A DNA stretch of 64,000 bases. Source: an uncultured Winogradskyella sp. (GTDB taxonomy: Bacteria; Bacteroidota; Bacteroidia; Flavobacteriales; Flavobacteriaceae). This document shows, in pieces, positions 7,974-17,041 of the stretch (within the stretch, counting starts at the first letter, position 1; every line of letters starts with the position of its first letter). Position numbers and translations under genes: made by a program. The notes beneath the pieces were generated by a model that saw only the letters and a list, made by a program, of their open reading frames with translations, was not told the origin of the DNA and searched no databases. The stretch spans positions 456,777 through 520,776 of the forward strand of contig NZ_CANMXL010000004.1 of NCBI RefSeq assembly GCF_947501905.1, written 5' to 3'.

Positions 7974-8695
7974 TATTTTGGTAGCTTTAATGTTATAGAA
8001 TTGTTTAATAATAAGTTATCTATATGACCAGCAATAGCATCATCCTCCGTTTTAAAATGCATATGGATATTGGTAGTATGATGTGTGAAAATTGCTTTAT
8101 GTTTTGTAGAATAGAATCCGATTATTTCAACGTCTTTATTCTGCAAAGTTCCATTTAAACCTGATTCTTTGTGCTTTTTATGATTATGGATAGTGTCACC
8201 ATCTTTCCAATTGATGACGTGCCAATCTAAAGATTTGACGTTGCCCTCTAACAAAAAAGGAAATGGTTTATTTGTATCTATATTGTACTCTGTAGCAATC
8301 TTGAAAATTTGTTCTTCTAAATCACTTTTTGTGGTACAATTTTTTATTTCAAAAGATTCCCACGCTTTAATTTCTGCATATACTAATAGAGATGCTTTTA
8401 GGTTGTAAGAATCTTTAATCTGTAAACTACTATCAACCACAAAACTGTTGCTTGGTTGACTATCAAATATTTGAATTTCGCCCTTGAGGTTATCCACAGC
8501 ACCAAGAGCGTAAAGGTTTTTCATTTTTGAAAGTGTGTCTAAACTGATTACGGGTTGAATATTACCAGACATTATTGTTCTTAAAGCACCTGAATGTTTT
8601 ACTACTGTTGAAAGAGTTTTACTTTCTTTATCTCGACAAGATGAAAATGCTATTATAAAAAATGCTAATACTGTTATATATATTAATTTTTTCAT
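7973..8695 (-). CDS. Lipoprotein of unknown function in the metal operon
   Basis: A 240-residue protein with a lipobox (AFSSC) and the mature start RDKESKTL. It has two halves: residues about 35-130 contain VISLDTLSKMKNLYALG, and about 145-240 carry WHVINWKDGD, HNHKKHKESG and IFTHHTTNIHMHF, giving an HxH-rich C-terminal half. It resembles acetolactate-decarboxylase-like or related beta-barrel lipoproteins, but I cannot assign it firmly. The His clusters fit a periplasmic metal-binding role. It sits 3 nt after the TolC gene stop. Confidence 0.8.
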   Translation of the reverse strand: MKKLIYITVLAFFIIAFSSCRDKESKTLSTVVKHSGALRTIMSGNIQPVISLDTLSKMKNLYALGAVDNLKGEIQIFDSQPSNSFVVDSSLQIKDSYNLKASLLVYAEIKAWESFEIKNCTTKSDLEEQIFKIATEYNIDTNKPFPFLLEGNVKSLDWHVINWKDGDTIHNHKKHKESGLNGTLQNKDVEIIGFYSTKHKAIFTHHTTNIHMHFKTEDDAIAGHIDNLLLNNSITLKLPK

Positions 8696-8698
8696 TCC

Positions 8699-9934
8699 TT
8701 AATTGGTTAGATAATTAATAATTGTGGTTTGAACATAATAGGTCTTAACAGATTCTATTTGGTTCATTTGAAACTTTAATTGTAGTTCTTGAATATCTAA
8801 AACATCATTAAAATCTATTGTGCCTGTTTCGTAGCTTTTAATTAAGATGTCCTCTGCATCTTTAGCTTGTTTTAGGTTTTGAGTTTGGGTTGCATAACTG
8901 ATTCTTGCAGAAATACGTTCATTAATCGCTTTACTTAAAAGCGTTTCCAAAGTGTTTAATCGTTCTTGTTTTTGAGCTGTTATTTCTTGCTGTTCTAACT
9001 CATTTTGCTTGGTTTGAGATTTATATTTTTTATTAAAAATTGGGATTGACACGGAAACCATAGGCATCACAATATCTTTTCCATTATCCGAGAAATTCAT
9101 ATCTGGTCTTTCGGAAACATTGATATAGTCTAATCCAAAACCAATCATAGGACTGCTTTCTTTTTGGTTTAATAATTCTGATTGTTCTATGGACTGATAG
9201 AGTTTATCATACTTCAACAATTCAGGATGTAATGCTAAATTTTCAGTAATGATTTCAAAGTCTTCTGAAGGCATAATTAAACTATCTACTACAGTAACAG
9301 CAACATCATTTTCTCTATTCAAAAGATTATTAAGATTCGTTTGTTCTGCTAAAAACTGTTGACTTAAAACATCTTTTAGTTGTTGCATTTCGTTTTGACG
9401 CATTTGCAATCGCAACACATCTACAGCAGATGCTTTACCAACCTCAACAGATGTTAGTGCTAATGTCTCATAGGTTTCCAATAGTTTAATGTTTTCTGTT
9501 AGCACCCTTTGTTTCGCTTTGTTAGCGTATAAATTATAATAGGATTGTGATACAGAAGCCATCAATTTTCGCTTTGCAATAACAATGTCCTCATATTTTG
9601 CATCGGCTAATGAACTGATATAATTTTCTCGTGAAGTAATTGTACCAAACCACGGTAACATTTGTTTAGCCGATACTTTAAATCGTTGCGCTCCTGTTCT
9701 CGTTTCTGGTTCGCTCACAAAGTAACCTACACCAAATTCAGTATTAGGTAATGTATTTACTTCGTTTACTTTTTCTGAAACTCTCTTGTACTGTAATTCG
9801 AACTTTTGAATTTCTGGATTGTTATTTAATGCTACATCAATAAGCGTCTCTAACTCTTGACTTTGTGCAGAAAGAACAAAGCATAAAGAACAAAGAACAA
9901 AGACTGTTTTTAAATTGATTATTATGTATTTCAT
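8699..9934 (-). CDS. TolC-family outer-membrane efflux protein (CusC/CzcC-like)
   Basis: A 411-residue protein with a Sec signal (VFVLCSLCFVLSAQSQ) and two repeats of long coiled-coil helices separated by beta segments, the TolC/OEP pattern. It forms the outer-membrane exit duct of the tripartite pump. It overlaps the start of the pump-to-channel order by 4 nt (9931-9934) with the RND gene, showing a shared transcript. No lipobox is seen, unlike E. coli CusC. Confidence 0.92.
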   Translation of the reverse strand: MKYIIINLKTVFVLCSLCFVLSAQSQELETLIDVALNNNPEIQKFELQYKRVSEKVNEVNTLPNTEFGVGYFVSEPETRTGAQRFKVSAKQMLPWFGTITSRENYISSLADAKYEDIVIAKRKLMASVSQSYYNLYANKAKQRVLTENIKLLETYETLALTSVEVGKASAVDVLRLQMRQNEMQQLKDVLSQQFLAEQTNLNNLLNRENDVAVTVVDSLIMPSEDFEIITENLALHPELLKYDKLYQSIEQSELLNQKESSPMIGFGLDYINVSERPDMNFSDNGKDIVMPMVSVSIPIFNKKYKSQTKQNELEQQEITAQKQERLNTLETLLSKAINERISARISYATQTQNLKQAKDAEDILIKSYETGTIDFNDVLDIQELQLKFQMNQIESVKTYYVQTTIINYLTN

Positions 9935-12900
9935 TTTGTTGCTCTTTTAAGTTGAACTTCGGATTTCCAGCTATATAATACTGGAACTACAAATAAGGTT
10001 ATTAAGGCTATAAGCATTCCACCAAAACTTGGTATTGCCATTGGAATCATTATATCGCTTCCTCGTCCTGTAGATGTGAGTATTGGTAATAATGCTAATA
10101 TGGTCGTTGCTGTTGTCATTAAACAGGGTCTGATTCGTTTTTCTCCTGCTTCTACTATGGACGCTCTAATTTCCTTTTTATTCTCTGGTGTATTTCTATC
10201 AAAAGTTTGCGTTAAATAGGTTGCCATTACTACACCATCATCTGTTGCAATACCGAATAGTGCAATAAACCCAACCCAAACCGCTACACTTAAATTAATG
10301 GGATGCATCTGAAATAAGTCTCGCATATTTTCGCCAAAGAAGTTGAAGTTTAAAAACCAATCTTGACCATAAAGCCATATCATTATAAAGCCACCTGCAA
10401 AAGCTACTGCAATACCAGTAAACACCATTAATGAGGTTGCTACAGAACGGAATTGGAAATACAGTATTAAAAAGATTATTGCCAATGCTAATGGTACAAC
10501 AACAGATAGCGTTTTTTCTGCTCGTAATTGATTTTCGTAAGTTCCTGTGAATGCATAGTTGATTCCTTTTGGAACTATCAATTCACCAGAATCTATCTTT
10601 TCTTGAATCAATGCTTGTGCATTTTCAACAACGCTTACTTCTGCAAAACCATCTAATTTATCAAACAAGACATAACCTACTAAAAAGGTGTCTTCACTTT
10701 TTATGACTTGTGGACCTTGTTCGTAACGAATGGTTGCCAATTCGCTTAATGGAACAGGACTACCTTTTTCAACTGGCACATAAATCTGTTGTAAGTCTGT
10801 TGGATTTGCTCGTAATTCTCTTGGGTATCGCACACGAACACCATATCGCTCACGACCTTCAACCGTTTGTGTTAATACCATACCACCAACTGCGACTTTT
10901 AATACATCCTGAACATCTTGTATAGAAATTCCGTAACGTGCAATTTTCTCTCTATCAATATCAATCAACAAATACGGTTTGCCAACAATACGGTCAGCAA
11001 AAACAGCTTCTTCTTTAACACCTTCTGCATCCTTGATGATGTTTTCTAATTGCACTCCAAACGCTTCAATTTGCTTTAAGTCTTGACCTTTTACTTTAAT
11101 TCCCATAGGTGCTCGCATTCCTGTTTGAAGCATTACCAATCTGGTTTCAATAGGTTGTAGTTTTGGTGCTGACGTAACACCTGGCAATTTGGTGACTCTT
11201 ACAATTTCATTCCAAATATCGTCTGGTGATTCAATTTCTGGTCGCCAATTACGATAGTATTCGCCATCCTTGTCTTCAATTAATTGAGACCTTTGGACAT
11301 TTAATAAAGTTGATTTGATTATCACTTTGTTCTCGACTGCGCTCGAACTGACATCTATATTTTCGTTATGAATTAATCGACCATCTTTTAATTCAAACAA
11401 ACCATCCTCATTTACTTTGTAACGTTGGCGCACTCTGCTTTCATTCAGCATATACTCTGGCTTATACTGAATCATATTCTCGTACATTGATAGTGGTGCT
11501 GGGTCTAAAGCTGATTCTGTTCTTCCTGCTTTACCAACTACCGTTTCAATCTCTGGAATACTGGCTACTGCCATATCTAATTGCTGTAAAACTCGTTTGT
11601 TTTCTTCTACGCCAGAATGAGGCATTGAAGTTGGCATTAGTAGAAATGAGCCTTCATTTAAGGATGGCATAAACTCTTTACCAGTATTTTTCATAATGAA
11701 AAAACCTGCAATTACAATAGCTGTTGGTACAGATAGAAACAATAGTTTATTATCTAAACACCATCTTAAAATGCGTGTGTAATATTTGATGAATAATGAG
11801 AAAACACCTAATAAACCAAAACATATAACACTAACAAAAATGAGATTCCAGAAGATGCTTTTATCAACACCTAATGGTCTCCAATATTCGGCTAACAGAA
11901 ATACTATCGCAGATGCTGAAATAATGATATTGATAAGGTTAGTTTGTTTGTCTGTTATCTTATTTTGAAGATTGAGAAGTGCTGTAATTCCAAAAGCAAT
12001 CAAAATCAATCCTAACCAATACCCATAGACTATTGCTACAATACCTAAAGCTATTAAAACACCATTTAAACCATATTTAAAAGTGGTTTTAATACTTTTC
12101 TTTCTGAATAAAAATGCTGCAAATGGCGGAATTAAAAACAAGGCTACAATTATAGAAGCTGTTAATGCAAAGGTTTTAGTAAATGCTAACGGTCTAAATA
12201 GTTTTCCTTCTGCACCAATCATTGTAAATACAGGAATGAAACTGATGATGGTTGTCATTACTGCGGTTACTATTGCACCAGATACTTCGGCTGTGGCATT
12301 ATATACTACTGTATTAATGGGTTTTGTTCCATCATCTTCATCTAAATGCCTTATAATGTTTTCTGAAAGTATAACACCAACATCGACCATTGTTCCAATA
12401 GCAATTGCAATACCTGATAAAGCGACAATGTTTGCATCTACTCCAAAGAACTTCATAGCTATAAAAACCATTAAAACCGCAACAGGCAATAATCCAGAAA
12501 TTAATACTGAAGCTCGAAGATTAAATACCATAATGATAATAACCAAAATGGTAATAAGTATTTCTAAAGTCAATGCCTCGTTAAGTGTACCTAATGTTTC
12601 TTGAATTAATACGGTTCTATCGTAAAATGGTACAATGGTTACTTGTGATGTTCTACCATCTGCTAATACTTTTGAAGGTAATCCTGCACTTAATTCGTTA
12701 ATTTTCTCTTTTACATTATTGATTACTTCCATTGGGTTTGCGCCATATCGCGCCACGACAACAGCACCTACAATTTCAGCTCCTTCTTTATCTAATAAAC
12801 CACGTCTTGTTGCAGGACCTAATGATACTTTTCCGATGTCTTTAATTCGTATTGCTGTATAATCTTCGGAAGTAACGACTGCATTTTCTATGTCTTCAAT

Positions 12901-13671
12901 AGATTTTACATACCCTAAACCACGTACTAAATATTCCGCATTATTGATTTCAATAGTTTGTGCACCAATGTCTTTATTACTTTCCTTAACTGCTTTTACA
13001 ATATGATGTAAACCTATATTATATTGACGCATCAATTCTGGATTAATATCGACTTGATATTCTTGAACATAACCACCAATGGATGCCACTTCTGAAACAC
13101 CACTTGCAGAGGATAATGCATATTTTACATAGTAATCTTGTATGCTTCGCAATTCTTGTAAATCCCAACCACCAGTTACGTTTCCGTTTTCATCACGACC
13201 TTCAAGTGTGTACCAAAATATTTGTCCTAATCCTGTTGCATCTGGTCCCAAAGCAGGATTAACACCTTCAGGTAATAAACCACTTGGTAATGAGTTTAGT
13301 TTTTCGAGAATACGGCTTCTACTCCAGTAAAATTCTATGTCTTCTTCAAAAATGATATAGATACTTGAAAAGCCAAACATAGACGAACTACGAATGGTTT
13401 TTACTCCAGGAATACCTAACAAGGATGTGGTTAATGGATAGGTAATTTGGTCTTCAATATCTTGTGGTGAACGACCATCCCACTTTGTAAATACAATTTG
13501 TTGGTTTTCTCCAATATCTGGAATTGCATCTACAGCTACAGGATTGCTTGGTAAAAATCCTGTATCCCAATTGAAAGGTGCATTTACTGTTCCCCATCCT
13601 ACGAAAAGGACGAGTAGTAGTACTGCAACGAGTTTATTCTCTATAAGAAATTTGATTGCTTTATTAAGCAT
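9931..13671 (-). CDS. cusA: CusA/CzcA-family heavy-metal RND transporter
   Basis: A 1246-residue inner-membrane proton/metal antiporter. The TM4 segment GIAIAIGTMVDVGVILSEN carries the proton-relay Asp and follows the monovalent-metal (CusA, HME4) form more than the CzcA form. Porter-domain signatures such as FGFSSIYIIFEED and GRERYGVRVRYPRE are present. It is about 200 residues longer than E. coli CusA because of a hydrophobic insertion near residues 535-640 (ALGIVAIVYGYWLGLILIAFG and following). Such an insertion is, as I recall, common in Bacteroidetes homologues. Cu(I)/Ag(I) is the likely substrate. Confidence 0.94.
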   Translation of the reverse strand: MLNKAIKFLIENKLVAVLLLVLFVGWGTVNAPFNWDTGFLPSNPVAVDAIPDIGENQQIVFTKWDGRSPQDIEDQITYPLTTSLLGIPGVKTIRSSSMFGFSSIYIIFEEDIEFYWSRSRILEKLNSLPSGLLPEGVNPALGPDATGLGQIFWYTLEGRDENGNVTGGWDLQELRSIQDYYVKYALSSASGVSEVASIGGYVQEYQVDINPELMRQYNIGLHHIVKAVKESNKDIGAQTIEINNAEYLVRGLGYVKSIEDIENAVVTSEDYTAIRIKDIGKVSLGPATRRGLLDKEGAEIVGAVVVARYGANPMEVINNVKEKINELSAGLPSKVLADGRTSQVTIVPFYDRTVLIQETLGTLNEALTLEILITILVIIIMVFNLRASVLISGLLPVAVLMVFIAMKFFGVDANIVALSGIAIAIGTMVDVGVILSENIIRHLDEDDGTKPINTVVYNATAEVSGAIVTAVMTTIISFIPVFTMIGAEGKLFRPLAFTKTFALTASIIVALFLIPPFAAFLFRKKSIKTTFKYGLNGVLIALGIVAIVYGYWLGLILIAFGITALLNLQNKITDKQTNLINIIISASAIVFLLAEYWRPLGVDKSIFWNLIFVSVICFGLLGVFSLFIKYYTRILRWCLDNKLLFLSVPTAIVIAGFFIMKNTGKEFMPSLNEGSFLLMPTSMPHSGVEENKRVLQQLDMAVASIPEIETVVGKAGRTESALDPAPLSMYENMIQYKPEYMLNESRVRQRYKVNEDGLFELKDGRLIHNENIDVSSSAVENKVIIKSTLLNVQRSQLIEDKDGEYYRNWRPEIESPDDIWNEIVRVTKLPGVTSAPKLQPIETRLVMLQTGMRAPMGIKVKGQDLKQIEAFGVQLENIIKDAEGVKEEAVFADRIVGKPYLLIDIDREKIARYGISIQDVQDVLKVAVGGMVLTQTVEGRERYGVRVRYPRELRANPTDLQQIYVPVEKGSPVPLSELATIRYEQGPQVIKSEDTFLVGYVLFDKLDGFAEVSVVENAQALIQEKIDSGELIVPKGINYAFTGTYENQLRAEKTLSVVVPLALAIIFLILYFQFRSVATSLMVFTGIAVAFAGGFIMIWLYGQDWFLNFNFFGENMRDLFQMHPINLSVAVWVGFIALFGIATDDGVVMATYLTQTFDRNTPENKKEIRASIVEAGEKRIRPCLMTTATTILALLPILTSTGRGSDIMIPMAIPSFGGMLIALITLFVVPVLYSWKSEVQLKRATK

Positions 13672-13701
13672 ATAGTTTGATTATTAAACAGTTAGACATT
13701 G

Positions 13702-13718
13702 GTGTTGAGAAAACACCG
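13702..13718. other. Small hairpin upstream of the RND operon
   Basis: GGTGTT pairs with AACACC around GAGAA, 30 bp upstream of the cusA-like start. It could be an operator or leader structure. No T run makes it a terminator in either direction. The surrounding 108-bp gap shows no clear TAnnTTTG box. Confidence 0.35.
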
Positions 13719-13779
13719 AATACAACAAATTATCCACATAGCATAAAGCCATAGGATAACACAGTCTATTGTTTAAAAA

Positions 13780-14193
13780 TCAAATTAAATAAGTCTCGTC
13801 AATCTTGAAGATTTGCCTGACGACGAGTGGTGGTTTGTATTCTTCATAAGAAGATACATTATTATCTAAACCTTCGAAAAGGTCAATATAGGTATGAACA
13901 AATGAAGCAATAAATACCTGTTGCTCAAACGTAATTTTATCAAATTGCAGTTGTAATTCGTCTTGACCTTCAAATGCTAATTGTTCATCATCACAACAGT
14001 TTTTCTTTGTAATAGCACAACCTTCTGTTGATGGCTTGTCCATTTCCATACCGCAACCTTTAGCTTTTTGGAAAATAGCCGTTTCTACTAAAGTACCTCC
14101 ACAATAATGCATATTTACAGTAAATGACAACGTAGAAAATAACACCACGAAAGCCATTAACAAAGACATTATTTTATGGAAAAACTTCTTCAT
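13780..14193 (-). CDS. HYC_CC_PP family secreted protein
   Basis: A 137-residue protein with an N-terminal hydrophobic helix (IMSLLMAFVVLFSTLSF) and the three landmarks that name the family: MHYCGG, NCCDDE and YKPPLV. The Cys pairs suggest metal or redox binding in the envelope; the family regularly accompanies Bacteroidetes metal-efflux genes, but its biochemical role is not established. I start it at MKKFFHK (14193) rather than the in-frame codon at 14223. It stands alone between the ATPase and RND genes. Confidence 0.85.
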   Translation of the reverse strand: MKKFFHKIMSLLMAFVVLFSTLSFTVNMHYCGGTLVETAIFQKAKGCGMEMDKPSTEGCAITKKNCCDDEQLAFEGQDELQLQFDKITFEQQVFIASFVHTYIDLFEGLDNNVSSYEEYKPPLVVRQIFKIDETYLI

Positions 14194-14254
14194 ACTAATT
14201 GCGAAGTTACGAAATTTTAACAAATGTTGGTTTTGTTTAACAGAAGTTTAGTGG

Positions 14255-16210
14255 TTAACTCCATCGCATTCGTTGTAGTCTAACTGCATTTAATATTGCT
14301 AATAATGCTACACCTACATCTGCAAAAACTGCTTCCCACATTGTGGCTAAACCACCTGCTCCTAATATCAAGACAATGACTTTAACACCAAAAGCTAAAA
14401 TAATATTCTGCCAAACGATTTTTCGTGTGGAACGACTTATTTTAATCGCTCTCACGACTTTTGAAGGTTGGTCTGTTTGAATAATGACATCTGCTGTTTC
14501 AATAGCTACATCACTACCTAAACCACCCATCGCAATACCAACATTACTCGCTGCTAAAACTGGTGCATCGTTAATACCATCACCTATAAAAGCTACTTTA
14601 TTTTCAGGATTCTTCTTTAAAGATTCAACTTCGTTTAATTTATCTTCTGGTAGTAAACCACCTTTAGCATTTTCGATATTCAACTCTTTAGCGACTTGTT
14701 GCGTGATGGAATCTTTATCACCGGAAAGCATCATAATATTTTTAATGCCTACTTTGTGTAATGCTGTAATAGTTTCTTTTGCATCTTCCTTTAATTCATC
14801 TGCTATGACTACATAACCTGCAAATTGATTATCGATTGCAACTAAAACCATAGATTCTACAATAGATTCCGTTTCAGATGGAACATCAATATTATTAGAA
14901 GTCATTAAGGCTTTATTTCCTACTAAAACTGTTTTACTATTTACAATCCCTCTTAAACCTTTACCTGCAATTTCAGATACTTCGGTAGCTTCAAAATCTT
15001 CTCCTTCTGCTTTATACTCTAAAATTGCTTTAGCAATTGGATGCGTGGATTGTTCTTCCATCGCCATTAAGTATTGCATAAATTCGGTTTCATTCCAACC
15101 GATTGCTTTTACTTCTTTGATTTTAAAAACACCTTTGGTAACTGTTCCTGTTTTGTCCATTACCAATGTATTTATCTTGGTCATAGCATCTAAAAATGAA
15201 GCACCTTTAAATAAAATTCCATTTTTTGAAGCCGCTCCCAATCCACCGAAATATCCTAATGGAATTGAAATTACCAACGCACAAGGACAAGATATTACCA
15301 AGAAAATTAATGCTCTGTATAACCAATCTCTAAATACATAATCATCAACAAAAAAGTAAGGTATAAAAGTAACACCAATAGCTAAAAACACTACAATTGG
15401 TGTGTAGATACGAGCAAACTGTCTAATAAATAATTCTGTTTTAGATTTGCGTGCTGTCGCATTTTGAACCAAGTCTAAAATTCTCGCAATAGAACTATCT
15501 TCAAACTTGTTGGTTACCTCAACTTCAATAACGCTTTCTAAATTAATACTACCTGCAAATACTTTTTCATCTTTTACAATAGTATCTGGTTTACTTTCGC
15601 CTGTTAAAGCTGATGTATTTAATGATGCCTTTGATGACAACAACTTTCCATCTAAAGGATTTTTTTCACCTACACGAATTTGAATTTTCTCTCCAATATT
15701 TATATTATCTGGGGAAACATTTACATAATCACCATCACGATAAACATTAGCTTCTTTCGGTCTAACATCTAATAACGCTTTTATATTTCCTTTTGCTTTA
15801 TTTACTGCCGAATTTTGAAATAATTCACCTACTGCATAAAATAGCATAACTGCAACTCCCTCTGGATATTCACCAATTATAAACGCACCAATTGTAGCAA
15901 TAGACATCAAAAAGAACTCTGTAAAAACATCACCTTTTTTAATACTATTCCAACCCTCTTTTACTACAGGAAAACCTACAGATAGATATGCTATACTGTA
16001 CCAAGCAATACGAATCCAAACCTTAAAAAAAGAAACATCAAAATAATCTAATCCTATTCCAATGATAAGCATTGTAAAACTTATGATTGCAGGTACATAG
16101 GTTCTAAATGAACTACTATCTCCGTGGTCGTGATTGTGACCATCATCGTGAGAATGTTGTTCTTCTGAATTTGGTTTTAAATCTCTTAAATTGACTTTCT
16201 TTTTTTTCAT
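14255..16210 (-). CDS. P1B-type heavy-metal ATPase (Zn/Cd/Pb type)
   Basis: A 651-residue ATP-driven efflux pump of the inner membrane. It has a His/Asp-rich N-terminal tail (HDDGHNHDHG) in place of an HMA domain, TGES (203-206) and the CPC metal site (308-310) in SCPCALVISIPLGYFGG. The phosphorylated Asp352 lies in DKTGT, followed by an STHP motif and GDGINDAP. The last helices read FADVGVALLAILNA, the Asp-x-Gly signature of Zn/Cd/Pb exporters rather than copper ATPases. It starts inside the DUF3703 gene's last codons (4-nt overlap), so the two are translated together. Confidence 0.95.
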   Translation of the reverse strand: MKKKKVNLRDLKPNSEEQHSHDDGHNHDHGDSSSFRTYVPAIISFTMLIIGIGLDYFDVSFFKVWIRIAWYSIAYLSVGFPVVKEGWNSIKKGDVFTEFFLMSIATIGAFIIGEYPEGVAVMLFYAVGELFQNSAVNKAKGNIKALLDVRPKEANVYRDGDYVNVSPDNINIGEKIQIRVGEKNPLDGKLLSSKASLNTSALTGESKPDTIVKDEKVFAGSINLESVIEVEVTNKFEDSSIARILDLVQNATARKSKTELFIRQFARIYTPIVVFLAIGVTFIPYFFVDDYVFRDWLYRALIFLVISCPCALVISIPLGYFGGLGAASKNGILFKGASFLDAMTKINTLVMDKTGTVTKGVFKIKEVKAIGWNETEFMQYLMAMEEQSTHPIAKAILEYKAEGEDFEATEVSEIAGKGLRGIVNSKTVLVGNKALMTSNNIDVPSETESIVESMVLVAIDNQFAGYVVIADELKEDAKETITALHKVGIKNIMMLSGDKDSITQQVAKELNIENAKGGLLPEDKLNEVESLKKNPENKVAFIGDGINDAPVLAASNVGIAMGGLGSDVAIETADVIIQTDQPSKVVRAIKISRSTRKIVWQNIILAFGVKVIVLILGAGGLATMWEAVFADVGVALLAILNAVRLQRMRWS

Positions 16211-16569
16211 TTACTCTCTAATAGCTTTTCAATATCACTTGGAATAGACATATGTTTTAGTGGTGGTACGTTTGCACCACCTGTATTGCCAAGTGGAACG
16301 TGGTCAATAAATGATTTCCAACCACCAACAAGTAACCTAATAATTTGACCGAATACTTCTTTAGTATCTTTTTGTCTTAACCCAAATTTTAGCATTAGCC
16401 AATGTGAATAGGTATGTTCTATAGGGTAAGATTGCCCTATTATATGACTGCGCTCTAAATGATACCAAGCATTACCATACTGTTTATTTTCTAAACATAA
16501 ACTGTATAGTTTTAATTCTTCGTTATAAGCCTGTTTAAGATGTTTTGGTATTTTAGTATTAAACTTCAT
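16207..16569 (-). CDS. DUF3703 family protein
   Basis: A 120-residue protein with the DUF3703 landmarks YHLERSHIIGQSYPIEHTYS, a central WLMLKFGLRQKDTKEV and the end PLGNTGGANVPPLKHM. The family is small, probably cytoplasmic and His-rich, and is often found beside metal or mercury resistance genes; its activity is unknown to me. The ATG at 16569 is chosen because it follows the promoter-like site at 16586-16621; the longer form from 16611 would begin inside that site. It overlaps the ATPase gene by 4 nt. Confidence 0.85.
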   Translation of the reverse strand: MKFNTKIPKHLKQAYNEELKLYSLCLENKQYGNAWYHLERSHIIGQSYPIEHTYSHWLMLKFGLRQKDTKEVFGQIIRLLVGGWKSFIDHVPLGNTGGANVPPLKHMSIPSDIEKLLESK

Positions 16570-16585
16570 ATCCACTAATTTTGGA

Positions 16586-16621
16586 TAAAAGTAAGTTAAT
16601 AGTAAGTGCAATGGAAGTGCA
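16586..16621 (-). promoter_or_regulatory. Operator/promoter of DUF3703-ATPase
   Basis: TGCAATGGAAGTGCA (16607-16621) matches the site at 19621-19635 except for two central bases. Reading leftward, a TTG within it is followed after 15 nt by TACTTTTA (16586-16593), close to TAnnTTTG. The same geometry is found at 19.6 kb. A metal-responsive repressor, for example the adjacent Fur-family protein, could bind here; this is inference. Confidence 0.55.
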
Positions 16622-16625
16622 TTTG

Positions 16626-17039
16626 TTATCCACTACACTTATCACATATACCTTTTACAACCAAGTTTACATTTTCAGAAACAAAACCATCAGGTACTTT
16701 AATTTGAGGTATTTTATGGTCTGTTAAGCAAATGGTTTCATTGCAATTGTTACAATGGAAATGTAAATGTAAATCGGTTTTTATATCACAACTACAACCT
16801 TGTTCACATAAAGCGTATTTGGTAATACCTGTACCATCGTCTATTTGATGTACAATATCCTTTTCTTCAAAAGTTTTAATAGTTCTGTAAAGTGTAGTTC
16901 TATCTGCTTTTTCAAACGCATTTTCAATATCACTTAATGTTACCGCAATTTCTTTTTCAGCAAGAAACTTATAAATTAACAAACGCATTGCTGTAATACG
17001 AATATCTTTTGATTCTAATAATTGCTCTATTGTTTCCAT
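16626..17039 (-). CDS. Fur-family metalloregulator
   Basis: A 137-residue repressor. It has an N-terminal winged helix with ITAMRLLIYKFL and the recognition helix RTTLYRTI (47-54), then a dimerisation domain with HLHFHCNNC (Cys96, Cys99) and ICDKC (Cys132, Cys135), the structural zinc site. GCSC at 81-84 adds two more cysteines. It most resembles Zur/Fur-type regulators of metal islands. It sits 2 nt after the receptor gene stop and directly before the operator-like site at 16607, so it probably controls the element's own metal genes. Confidence 0.92.
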   Translation of the reverse strand: METIEQLLESKDIRITAMRLLIYKFLAEKEIAVTLSDIENAFEKADRTTLYRTIKTFEEKDIVHQIDDGTGITKYALCEQGCSCDIKTDLHLHFHCNNCNETICLTDHKIPQIKVPDGFVSENVNLVVKGICDKCSG

Positions 17040-17041
17040 AA

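Noticed and set aside
12083..12604. Long plus-strand frame of 173 codons
   Set aside because: It lies wholly inside the cusA-like gene on the other strand and is a shadow of its codon pattern.
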